Of a DNA stretch of 6,625 bases, positions 1 to 6,068 are shown one piece after another (within the stretch, counting starts at the first letter, position 1; each line of letters begins with the position of its first letter). The stretch covers positions 1 to 6,625 of the forward strand of contig JAGLDB010000103.1 in the NCBI GenBank assembly GCA_023145935.1, read 5' to 3'. The notes under the pieces are model-generated. The model was not told where the DNA came from. It saw only the letters and a list, made by a program, of their open reading frames with translations, and did not search any database. Both the position numbers and the translations under genes were made by a program. Source of the DNA: Candidatus Sabulitectum sp. (GTDB lineage Bacteria; Fermentibacterota; Fermentibacteria; Fermentibacterales; Fermentibacteraceae).

Positions 1-2
1 CC

Positions 3-71
3 TGCAAGCTGATTCAGCTTGTTATTATCTGCTCGTCTAAAGAAGTGCTGCTGATTGAAGAAGTGAAATAG
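3..71 (+). CDS. Possible 3' end of an upstream gene (22 codons visible)
   Basis: One frame is open from the left edge to a TAG at 69-71 and reads CKLIQLVIICSSKEVLLIEEVK. It could be the C-terminus of a gene starting outside the window. Twenty-two codons carry no recognisable motif, and a stretch this short is easily open by chance. The hairpin at 5-21 lies inside it; if that hairpin is a real terminator, this reading is wrong. It is recorded only because the window cuts here. Confidence 0.2.
   Translation, partial: CKLIQLVIICSSKEVLLIEEVK
5..28 (+). terminator. Possible weak intrinsic terminator of an upstream gene
   Basis: CAAGCTG (5-11) and CAGCTTG (15-21) are perfect inverse complements around a 3-nt loop, and TTATTAT follows at 22-28. 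A short hairpin followed by a T-rich tract fits a weak rho-independent terminator ending a plus-strand gene to the left. The stem is only 7 bp and the T tract is interrupted, so a chance palindrome is possible. Confidence 0.35.
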
Positions 72-339
72 AATTCTGTCTGGTCCTGCCAGAGTAGAAT
101 GGTAAAGAAGCCGTCTGCATCAGCCAGGGGACAGGTGCGCCCTATTCCCAGTTGCTGCTGTCAAGACTTAAGGCCTCTGGAAAGCCCAAAACTGTGCAGA
201 GTAAATCTCAGATCAAGATGAGTGTGTGATACCGCTCTCCCATACTCGCATGTTTTGGCCTTCTTACAATCTGTTACAAAGCATTCACCTCTCATTGACC
301 CTCCTGGAAAATGTATTCCAGATAAAATAAGGAGAGAAG
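72..339. other. Non-coding leader region upstream of the CotH-like gene
   Basis: No convincing gene lies here on either strand. A 40-codon ATG frame at 99-221 has no ribosome binding site and an implausible Cys/Arg-rich composition. A GTG frame from 222 runs into the CotH gene in the wrong frame. TACAAT at 265-270 matches five of six bases of a -10 box, but no -35 box sits at the right distance. TTGACC at 295-300 resembles a -35 box but lacks a partner. I therefore cannot place the promoter. A small inverted repeat at 304-321 is listed separately. Confidence 0.5.
301..336 (+). promoter_or_regulatory. CotH leader: ribosome binding site with nearby inverted repeat
   Basis: AAGGAGAG at 329-336 is a good Shine-Dalgarno sequence. 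Its AAGGAG core ends 5 nt before the ATG at 340, which fixes the start of the CotH-like gene. Just upstream, CTGGAA (304-309) and TTCCAG (316-321) form a perfect 6-bp inverted repeat with a 6-nt loop. CTCCT at 301-305 is also exactly complementary to AGGAG at 330-334. The two pairings share bases 304-305 and so compete. This could be a structure controlling translation, or coincidence. The ribosome binding site itself is solid; the regulation is speculative. Confidence 0.5.
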
Positions 340-2328
340 ATGAAAGCAGCGATCAGGTTTGCGCTGGTGATCATGGCGGTATTCCCCCTGAACGCATCCG
401 GCGCTCTTGTGCCTTCAGATCACGCGTTTTTTGCAGAAGAACAGGTGCAGGAGATCCGGCTGTATTTTGAACAGGATGACTTCTGGGATATCCTCACAGA
501 CAATTATGAAGATGATATCTATCTGTCAGCCGGGTTTATCTGGGAAGACTGCGACTTTCCCAGTGTGGGTGTAAGATTCAAGGGGGGCTCCAGCTACCAG
601 ACCAACCCCACCATGAAAAAATCATTCAAGATAAATTTTGATGAATTCACCCAGGATCAAAACATTCAGGGGCTCTATAAAATTAACCTGAACTGCAACT
701 ACAACGATCCCAGTTTTGTAAGAGAAAGAGCAGCCTATGAAATTGCAACTGCAGCAGGGTTGCCCTGCCCCAGAACAACCTTTGCGGCTTTGTACATCAA
801 CGACACCTACTGGGGTCTTTACACTCTGGTAGAGCAGTTCGACAAGCATTTCATTGAGGAACGCTTCGGAGAAACAGAAGATGGAAATCTATGGAAAGGC
901 GACAACCACGGCTCACTTGAATTTCTGGACTGGGACCGGGAATCCTACTACGGCAGTTACGAACTGAAAACCAATGAATCTGCAAACGACTGGACATCTC
1001 TGATTGAACTTACCTGGCTGTTGAACAACACACAGGCAGAGCAGCTGCCGGATACTCTCTCTGAAGTTATGGATATCAATACCGCCCTTGCTCTGCTGGC
1101 TGTGGACAACCTGCTGGTGAATCTGGACAGTTACTCCGGTAGATGTGCCAATTACTATCTGTACTGCCCGGACAGAGATGACAGATTTGTCTTCGGAGAA
1201 TGGGACATGAATGAGTCCTGGGGGTGTTTCAATATGTGGGGTTATTCAATTAACGATCTGCAGGAATTGAGCCCCTACTGGACCAGCATTAAGCCAGGTG
1301 AGAGCAGACCCCTTGCGGATGTACTGTGGAGTGTTGACCAATACAGCCTTGTCTATGAGGGTCATCTTAAGAAACTCATGGCCACTGTCTCTGATCCTGC
1401 TGTGCTGATTCCCGGGATGGAGGATATGCGGGATCTTATCCGTGAATGGGTCTACCTTGAAGAACCTCCTATGAGCCTCTTCACTCCTGATCAGTTTGAA
1501 GACGCCATGTATTACAATGTACCAATAGGACCAGGCAGATCTGCCCCGGCTCTGGCCACATTCATAGAGAACAGACACTCATACCTCACATCTCTGCTTG
1601 GAAGCTGGGAACCGGTGAATGATCTTATCCTGAATGAAATGATGGCTGGTAATGATTCTACTTTCGCGGACTCTCACGGAGAGTATGAAGACTGGATTGA
1701 AATCACCAACACCGGTACAGAATCCATAGATCTTTCTGAATACCACCTTACTGATGATATGGCATTTCCCTGGAAGTATTCTTTCCCGGACACAATAATT
1801 CAGCCGGGAGAATACATGATCATCTGGGCAGACAAGGACACCACTCAAGGCAGTCTTCATGCGGGATTCAAGCTGGACAAAGACGGAGAGGAAGTCTACC
1901 TGATGCAGGGCTATGTGATCGTAGACTGGATTAGTTTTCCCGATATTGAGGATGATGTTTCCTGGGGCCGCTATCCGGACGCCGGGGAAGACTGGATATT
2001 TCAAGCATATCCAACACCGGGTGCTCTCAATACGAACACTGAACCGGAGGAAGAAGGTGATCCACCTGCCCCGGCCACTCTGAAAATTCTATCCCCGAAT
2101 CCAATATACGCCGGTACTACAGAGATCACACTGTCAGGCGGATCAGGAATAGCAGCATTCCACATATACGATCTGAGCGGTCGACTTGTGTCAGTTCCTT
2201 TTCAGGCCAGTCTGAATAACCTGCAGACCTTGTCTGTGGATACCTCCGAATTCTCTACAGGTATCTATATCCTGAGGCTTGCACAAGAGCAGAATGTAAC
2301 ATCAGTACTGGTATCAGTGATCAGGTAG
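340..2328 (+). CDS. Secreted CotH-kinase-like protein with lamin-tail domain and T9SS-type sorting tail
   Basis: The 662-residue product begins with a signal peptide (about 1-22; hydrophobic core FALVIMAVF, likely cut after SGA). A CotH-family region spans about 30-415: VRFKGGSS (79-85 area), KKSFKINFDEF (93-103), SFVRERAAYEI (125-135), GLYTLVEQFDKHF (159-171), DNLLVNLDSYSG (256-267) and GEWDMNESWG (286-295). A lamin-tail domain follows (about 428-535: LNEMMAGN, YEDWIEITNTG, DLSEYHLTDD). After an acidic/Pro linker (568-579) comes a C-terminal domain (581-662: SPNP, IYDLSGRLV, STGIYILRL) typical of T9SS type A sorting signals. In Bacillus spores CotH is an atypical protein kinase for coat proteins; the role of secreted FCB homologues is not established. 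The usual WDxD metal motif reads W288-D-M-N291, so its second Asp is Asn. The likely role is extracellular or cell-surface; kinase activity is inferred only from family. Confidence 0.9.
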   Translation: MKAAIRFALVIMAVFPLNASGALVPSDHAFFAEEQVQEIRLYFEQDDFWDILTDNYEDDIYLSAGFIWEDCDFPSVGVRFKGGSSYQTNPTMKKSFKINFDEFTQDQNIQGLYKINLNCNYNDPSFVRERAAYEIATAAGLPCPRTTFAALYINDTYWGLYTLVEQFDKHFIEERFGETEDGNLWKGDNHGSLEFLDWDRESYYGSYELKTNESANDWTSLIELTWLLNNTQAEQLPDTLSEVMDINTALALLAVDNLLVNLDSYSGRCANYYLYCPDRDDRFVFGEWDMNESWGCFNMWGYSINDLQELSPYWTSIKPGESRPLADVLWSVDQYSLVYEGHLKKLMATVSDPAVLIPGMEDMRDLIREWVYLEEPPMSLFTPDQFEDAMYYNVPIGPGRSAPALATFIENRHSYLTSLLGSWEPVNDLILNEMMAGNDSTFADSHGEYEDWIEITNTGTESIDLSEYHLTDDMAFPWKYSFPDTIIQPGEYMIIWADKDTTQGSLHAGFKLDKDGEEVYLMQGYVIVDWISFPDIEDDVSWGRYPDAGEDWIFQAYPTPGALNTNTEPEEEGDPPAPATLKILSPNPIYAGTTEITLSGGSGIAAFHIYDLSGRLVSVPFQASLNNLQTLSVDTSEFSTGIYILRLAQEQNVTSVLVSVIR

Positions 2329-2351
2329 CAACAGTTAAAGAAAGAGAAAAA

Positions 2352-2501
2352 ATGAAAATAGGAAAAATGCAGTGGTTAACAGTATCAATGCTCCTCGTGC
2401 TTCTGCTATTGCTTTCTTTTGCTGGAGCCCCGGTGAAACAGGACTCAGCGCCGGAGTCTACCTCTGCAGGCTTAGGAGCGAATACGGGCACAGTGAGCTG
2501 A
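2352..2501 (+). CDS. Small exported peptide or 5' remnant of an exported protein
   Basis: This 49-codon frame starts 23 nt after the CotH stop, on the same strand. Its first 26 residues are a textbook signal peptide: basic MKIGK, then a very hydrophobic core (LTVSMLLVLLLLLSFAGA). About 23-25 residues rich in Ser, Ala, Thr and Gly follow before TGA. A second ATG at 2367 has a better-placed AGGA but would lose the basic N-terminus, so I prefer 2352, although its ribosome binding site (an A/G-rich run) is weak. The mature part is too short to assign. It may be a real secreted peptide co-transcribed with the CotH-like gene, or the stump of a larger gene broken by TGA. The frame continues 25 codons past TGA with a Cys-x3-Cys-x2-Cys pattern. 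Confidence 0.45.
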   Translation: MKIGKMQWLTVSMLLVLLLLLSFAGAPVKQDSAPESTSAGLGANTGTVS

Positions 2502-2611
2502 AAACTGTGTATTCCGGTTTGTGAGACCTGCCCCTTCAATGAAACAAGTCTCATGATGCATTCTGCCTGGCATGTATAGACCCATTGCGGTTCTAAAGAA
2601 TAGAATGAATT
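2502..2611. other. Convergent intergenic segment, no strong terminator
   Basis: This segment separates the plus-strand small ORF from the 3' end of the minus-strand 329-residue gene. Only weak inverted repeats are visible: AAACTG/CGGTTT (2502-2507 with 2515-2520, one G-T pair), TGAGAC/GTCTCA with a 20-nt gap (about 2522-2553), and TTCTA/TAGAA (2591-2595 with 2601-2605). None is followed by a clear T run, so no terminator is claimed. Confidence 0.4.
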
Positions 2612-3601
2612 TTACTTCTCAAGCATGGCGATAGCATCCTCGTAAATTTCTGTTGCTGGAAGTTTGATCTCAACAGATGTAACCCTGCTTCCTCTGTAGG
2701 TTCTTGCCCTTGGTTTCAAAACCTTTAAAGGCCATGCAAGAGTTTCATCTTCCGGAAGATACTTTGCAGCAAAGCTCAGATTTATGATCTGCCTGAGATA
2801 CCACAATGAGGATAACCGCTGGAACTTTTCGTCAGCTTCATAAATCTTCTGCTCTCGGGTGAACAAGTTACCCAGTTTTGCGTTGTAATCAACCATAAGT
2901 TTTTTTAGAATGCTGATGTAAATTCTGTCCATGCTTTTGAAAATATCAAGATATGAGTCTTTGGTGCTGTCTGTTGCCATTGTTGTGGCGGCAAGCAAAG
3001 TGGAGAATGCTATCTGCAAAGCATGGAACCCGGGATACTTTACATCAGCCAGAGGCAATTTCAATCCGATATCCCCGGCGGTCTTCTCTTCATTAAAAAC
3101 AGCCATCGCTTCTTCCAGCTGGTTCTTTACGGCAGAAGTCTTAAGGTTTGCTGTAAGACCGGTTTTGGGTATCACTTCTGAAAGGAGTTTATAGAAAGCA
3201 GCTGCCCTTGCTGGGAATTCCTTGATATCGTACCAGAAGATGTTCTGTGGGCCGATTCCCTTCACATTACCGTAAAACATCAAACCAATAGTGAATTTAC
3301 CGGTGGTTCCAGCAAAATTCCATTCAAGGCCAGTGGAGCCGTTGAATGGTTCAAATTCAACAATGTCTGAGTAATTTATCGTTTTTTCTTTTTTCAGCTT
3401 GGAGAAACCGCCATTGGATTTGAAACTGATAAATCTGTCCGGGGTGAATACTTCTCCGCTGCCTCCAAACATCTTCTTCTCAATCAAGGCAAAAGGCTGT
3501 TCTCGAAGATGACTTCCAAGATTAAGCAGAATTGAAACTTTCTCACCGTAGCTGTCCACTGCAATCGGCATCTCTGATAGCGTGTTCAATTTAATCTTCA
3601 T
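2612..3601 (-). CDS. Conserved-looking hypothetical protein, 329 aa, possible N-terminal PH-like domain
   Basis: I do not recognise this protein. It has no signal peptide or membrane segment and is Lys-rich, so it is probably cytoplasmic. Residues about 35-145 alternate short hydrophobic strands and turns (EVFTPDRFISFKS, INYSDIVEFEPF, LEWNFAG, GKFTIGLMFYG) and end in a helix (ARAAAFYKLLSEV). That pattern resembles bacterial PH-like or GRAM-like folds, an inference from pattern alone. Residues about 155-285 look mostly helical (QLEEAMAVFNEE, YLDIFKSMDRIYISILKKLM, LWYLRQIINLSFAAKYL), and a short strand-helix tail closes the protein. The ATG at 3601 is preceded on the minus strand by AGGGGGG three bases away, a close G-rich Shine-Dalgarno-like sequence. 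The gene stands alone, divergent from the LCCL lipoprotein gene, with a promoter candidate at 3662-3691. Confidence 0.8.
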   Translation of the reverse strand: MKIKLNTLSEMPIAVDSYGEKVSILLNLGSHLREQPFALIEKKMFGGSGEVFTPDRFISFKSNGGFSKLKKEKTINYSDIVEFEPFNGSTGLEWNFAGTTGKFTIGLMFYGNVKGIGPQNIFWYDIKEFPARAAAFYKLLSEVIPKTGLTANLKTSAVKNQLEEAMAVFNEEKTAGDIGLKLPLADVKYPGFHALQIAFSTLLAATTMATDSTKDSYLDIFKSMDRIYISILKKLMVDYNAKLGNLFTREQKIYEADEKFQRLSSLWYLRQIINLSFAAKYLPEDETLAWPLKVLKPRARTYRGSRVTSVEIKLPATEIYEDAIAMLEK

Positions 3602-3661
3602 GAGCCCCCCTGTTAATTTAATGTTGCTTACCTGTATCCGTATCTTTACATCCGTTGTAAT

Positions 3662-3691
3662 AGAATAAAGTCACAGGCATACCTGCGTCAA
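3662..3691 (-). promoter_or_regulatory. Candidate sigma70-type promoter for the 329-aa protein gene
   Basis: On the minus strand, TTGACG (3691-3686) and TATTCT (3667-3662) are separated by 18 nt, matching five of six and four of six bases of the -35 and -10 consensus. This would give a leader of about 55 nt before the ATG at 3601. The spacer contains CAGGCATACCTG (3674-3685 on the plus strand), whose arms CAGG and CCTG are inverse complements, so it could be a small operator. Consensus rules may differ in this lineage. Confidence 0.4.
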
Positions 3692-3724
3692 TATCTGATG
3701 GTTAATCTCTTGTTCTCGTTGCTG

Positions 3725-3753
3725 TTGACTGCGTTACTATGACAATGTATTTT
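3725..3753 (+). promoter_or_regulatory. Candidate sigma70-type promoter for the LCCL lipoprotein gene
   Basis: TTGACT (3725-3730) and TATTTT (3748-3753) are 17 nt apart, matching five of six and four of six consensus bases. Transcription would begin near 3760, leaving a leader of about 95 nt. It points away from the minus-strand candidate at 3662-3691, as expected for a divergent intergenic region. Confidence 0.4.
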
Positions 3754-3854
3754 CTCTTCCAGACGCATGATCGATTGAGACAGTGGCATTTAGCAGATTT
3801 TTCGCTTGGGTACAAAAGAATCTGTTCTGTGCATAACAGGAGGGAAGAATAGAA

Positions 3855-4595
3855 ATGATAAGAAATCTTGCACTGATTCTTGCAGTGGCTCTTATGGCTT
3901 CAATGGGCTGCGGTGAGGCACCAGCCACTGAAGAACCTGTAGAAACCGCCGAGGAACGGGTTGAAGAGATCTTTGAGGAAATCGTTGTTATTTCACCAAT
4001 GGCAGATCCAGGCACACTTACATATTACCGTGATCAGACTGGTGAAGTCCTCTATATTGAGGTTACCGGAGATGAAGCAGGATCTGTGTGGGGAACCGGT
4101 ATTTACACAGATGACTCTTATCTTGCCGCCGCAGCAGTTCATGCAGGCGTACTTGCAGAGGGGGAAACCGACATTGTAATGGTTACCCTTTTACCAGGCG
4201 AGGACAGCTACGAAGGAACTATCCATAATGATGTTGCAAGCATGGATTACGGTGAATGGAGTGGTAGTTATTCAGTGGAACTGATTCTTTTTGATTATGA
4301 GATCGCTGCCACCCCTGACCCGGGAACTCTTACTTCTTACCGTGACCAGGTTGGTGAGACATTCACTTTCGAGGTAACTGGAGATGCATCAGCAAGCATA
4401 TGGGGCACATATTTCTATACAGATGATTCAAACCTTGCAGCAGCAGCAGTTCATGCTGGAGTTCTGGAAGATGGAGAAACCGGTTTAGTAGAAGTTATCA
4501 TTCTTCCTGGAGAAGAATCCTACACAGGTTCTACCCAGAACGGCGTAACAAGCTGGGATTATGGTGCATGGAGCGGAAGCTACATAGTCGAGTAG
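3855..4595 (+). CDS. Probable lipoprotein with two tandem LCCL domains
   Basis: The 246-residue product has a lipoprotein-type signal (MIRNLALILAVALMASMGC; likely lipidated Cys19, although the -3 residue is Ser rather than the usual Leu). An acidic Glu/Pro/Thr linker spans about 20-48. Two LCCL-like repeats follow, at 51-142 and 155-246. Both contain the series DPGTLT-YRDQ, EVTGD, WGT, YTDDS-LAAAAVHAGVL, LPGE-SY-G and DYG-WSGSY-VE. By hand count about 62 of 92 residues are identical between them. LCCL domains are known in eukaryotic extracellular proteins and occur in bacteria; the classic cysteines are Ala here. The function is unknown, with extracellular or periplasmic binding the likely role. 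AGGAGGG at 3838-3844 precedes the ATG by 10 nt and sets the start. The gene ends 15 nt before a strong terminator and appears monocistronic. Confidence 0.88.
   Translation: MIRNLALILAVALMASMGCGEAPATEEPVETAEERVEEIFEEIVVISPMADPGTLTYYRDQTGEVLYIEVTGDEAGSVWGTGIYTDDSYLAAAAVHAGVLAEGETDIVMVTLLPGEDSYEGTIHNDVASMDYGEWSGSYSVELILFDYEIAATPDPGTLTSYRDQVGETFTFEVTGDASASIWGTYFYTDDSNLAAAAVHAGVLEDGETGLVEVIILPGEESYTGSTQNGVTSWDYGAWSGSYIVE
4005..4592 (+). repeat. Tandem intragenic repeat, two units about 312 bp apart
   Basis: The LCCL units run at 4005-4280 and 4317-4592, each 92 codons, joined by a 12-codon linker (LILFDYEIAATP). The protein sequences are about two-thirds identical. The DNA keeps matching stretches such as GCAGCAGTTCATGC (4131-4144 and 4443-4456), while many third positions differ. 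This fits an older duplication kept under protein-level selection rather than a fresh copy. Confidence 0.85.
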
Positions 4596-4610
4596 CATGA
4601 TAAGTTGATT

Positions 4611-4642
4611 AAGAAAGGCCAACTTCGCAGTTGGCCTTTCTT
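4611..4642. terminator. Strong bidirectional intrinsic terminator
   Basis: AAGAAAGGCCAACT (4611-4624) and AGTTGGCCTTTCTT (4629-4642) form a perfect 14-bp stem with a TCGC loop. The A-rich and T-rich ends make it work in both directions: TTTCTT is read at the 3' side on either strand. It lies 15 nt after the stop of the LCCL gene and 4 nt beyond the stop of the minus-strand S41 gene, so it should end both convergent transcripts. Confidence 0.92.
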
Positions 4643-4646
4643 GTGT

Positions 4647-6053
4647 TTATACCGTTATCAGATCAACCGCAAACTTCAGGGCATCAGTTTTAACAGGGTA
4701 ATCGGGTACAACCGGCCCTGGAGCCTCGTCACCACTGGGACGCACAAAGAATTTGTGCGACACCCGGCACTGCAGAAAAGTGTTGGGCAGGGAAAACAGA
4801 TAGCTGTCTCCGTATGAACTGGCGAATCCGCCTGTATCTTTTCCAACGGTTTTTCCCATTTCATTGTCTTTCAGAATCACAGCCAGGTCACTTGCAGCAG
4901 ATGCTGTGAAAGAATCTGTCAGTGCCAGAACTCTTCCTGTGAAATGCAGATCACTTTTATTCGGGTACCCGAACTCGCCGGATGATGAAACAATCTCCCC
5001 AACCGGTTTTTCCCAGGGCTCACCGTGAATGAACCTTGCAGGCAGCAGACTCATAGGGAAGGAAGCAAGATGCTTGCATACAGCGGAGTAGTATTTCCTG
5101 ATCTGCCTGGATACCTTTACATCAACACGAGCAAAGTGGTTGAACGGTTTTTCTGTGAGATAGGAGCAGAGATCATCTCCGGGAGATGACTGGCCTCCAC
5201 CGTTGCCCCGGAGATCAATTATCAGGTTTTTCACACCAGCTTCTTTGATCTCAGCAAACATTTTTCTGATAAGAGATGAAAAAGCAGAATGATCAACGCT
5301 CTGTCTAAGCGAAAGCAGGGCATAACCCATGTTCTTATAAATCTTATACTCATACGGCGAGGAAGTATGTAATGAAGACTCAGCGGAGATTGCCCTGCCG
5401 ATAAACCCTGAAGTAACTCCCGGAACAGTCAAAGTTTCTGTTTTTTCTTTCTTCTTCACAACCAGCCTGAATTCAGAAGCATAACCGTACATAAGGAACA
5501 GATACTTTCTGAAAGACACTGCGGCCAGACTTTCCCTGTTGGCAATGGTCATTCCACTGATGGTGCTCAGCAATCCGGAGAGAATATCATTGCAATCAAC
5601 TCCGTTAATAGAGTTGATCACAGCACCATCCAGATCTGCTGCAAAAGATCTTGTGACTGTAACCCTGCTTCCCTTACAGGAAACCTTAAAAGGAAACACT
5701 GATCCTTCAGTCTGAGCGTTCTTTGCATACTTTTCCACGGGAAGGGTAACTGAAGTATGATCATCACCGATCTTTGCAACTATGGTCGAAACCATCTGAA
5801 AGAATTTCTCTCTGCCCACTCCTCCGGAGAGCAGTTTATGCTTTGCTTCTCTGACAAGTGTATTCATTTTCTGGTGAGACAGATTGAAGAAAAGATCCGG
5901 ATGTACCTCTTCCATGGTCTTCAGCATGAAATCAAGATCCTCTGTCATTTCTTTACCGGAAAACTCTTTGTCAAGCATATCTGGTGGCAGAGGCGGAGCC
6001 ATCCTGCCCAGAACCTTTAAGAATCTGGTGTATTTAGCAGAGTTCTTATTCAT
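4647..6053 (-). CDS. S41-family (C-terminal-processing/tricorn-type) serine peptidase, no signal peptide
   Basis: The 468-residue product has the S41 layout. A helical N-terminal part (about 36-95) ends in IGDDHTSV (95-102), the D-x-HT motif common in the family. A divergent PDZ-like segment spans about 118-165 (VINSINGVDCNDILSGL). The core carries NLIIDLRGNGGG (276-287), then LTDSFTASAASDLA (378-391) and GKDTGG (404-409), and ends with VVPDYPV (448-454). By alignment to the family SAAE motif, Ser385 is the likely nucleophile; the usual Glu three residues later is Ser388. Most S41 peptidases are exported, but I see no signal peptide or membrane segment, so this one is probably cytoplasmic unless the start is misplaced. 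It follows the membrane-protein gene by 15 nt with only a weak ribosome binding site, suggesting translational coupling. The physiological substrate is unknown. Confidence 0.88.
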   Translation of the reverse strand: MNKNSAKYTRFLKVLGRMAPPLPPDMLDKEFSGKEMTEDLDFMLKTMEEVHPDLFFNLSHQKMNTLVREAKHKLLSGGVGREKFFQMVSTIVAKIGDDHTSVTLPVEKYAKNAQTEGSVFPFKVSCKGSRVTVTRSFAADLDGAVINSINGVDCNDILSGLLSTISGMTIANRESLAAVSFRKYLFLMYGYASEFRLVVKKKEKTETLTVPGVTSGFIGRAISAESSLHTSSPYEYKIYKNMGYALLSLRQSVDHSAFSSLIRKMFAEIKEAGVKNLIIDLRGNGGGQSSPGDDLCSYLTEKPFNHFARVDVKVSRQIRKYYSAVCKHLASFPMSLLPARFIHGEPWEKPVGEIVSSSGEFGYPNKSDLHFTGRVLALTDSFTASAASDLAVILKDNEMGKTVGKDTGGFASSYGDSYLFSLPNTFLQCRVSHKFFVRPSGDEAPGPVVPDYPVKTDALKFAVDLITV

Positions 6054-6068
6054 GGGAGTCTTTGATCT

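Noticed and set aside
79..93. TCTGG/CCAGA inverted repeat with a 5-nt loop
   Set aside because: The 5-bp stem has no T tract or nearby gene boundary; such repeats are common by chance.
222..470. GTG-initiated 82-codon plus-strand ORF overlapping the CotH start
   Set aside because: It overlaps the CotH-like gene in another frame, which has a clear ribosome binding site, signal peptide and domains. Its own sequence is Arg/Cys-rich with no motif.
1246..2004. Two minus-strand ORFs (110 and 141 codons) opposite the CotH-like gene
   Set aside because: They lie wholly antisense to well-supported domains, show no family motifs and are explained by codon bias of the real gene.
2321..2554. Minus-strand 77-codon ORF opposite the small signal-peptide ORF
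   Set aside because: No Shine-Dalgarno sequence precedes its ATG and its sequence has no recognisable feature. The plus strand gives a clear signal peptide in the same place.
3737..4015. Minus-strand 92-codon ORF opposite the start of the LCCL gene
   Set aside because: It is antisense to the lipoprotein signal and linker. Its Ser/Ala/Ile-rich sequence mirrors the coding strand.
4605..4864. Short ORFs on both strands in other frames at the 3' end of the S41 gene
   Set aside because: They overlap the terminator and the conserved PDYPV end of the peptidase and have no start signals.
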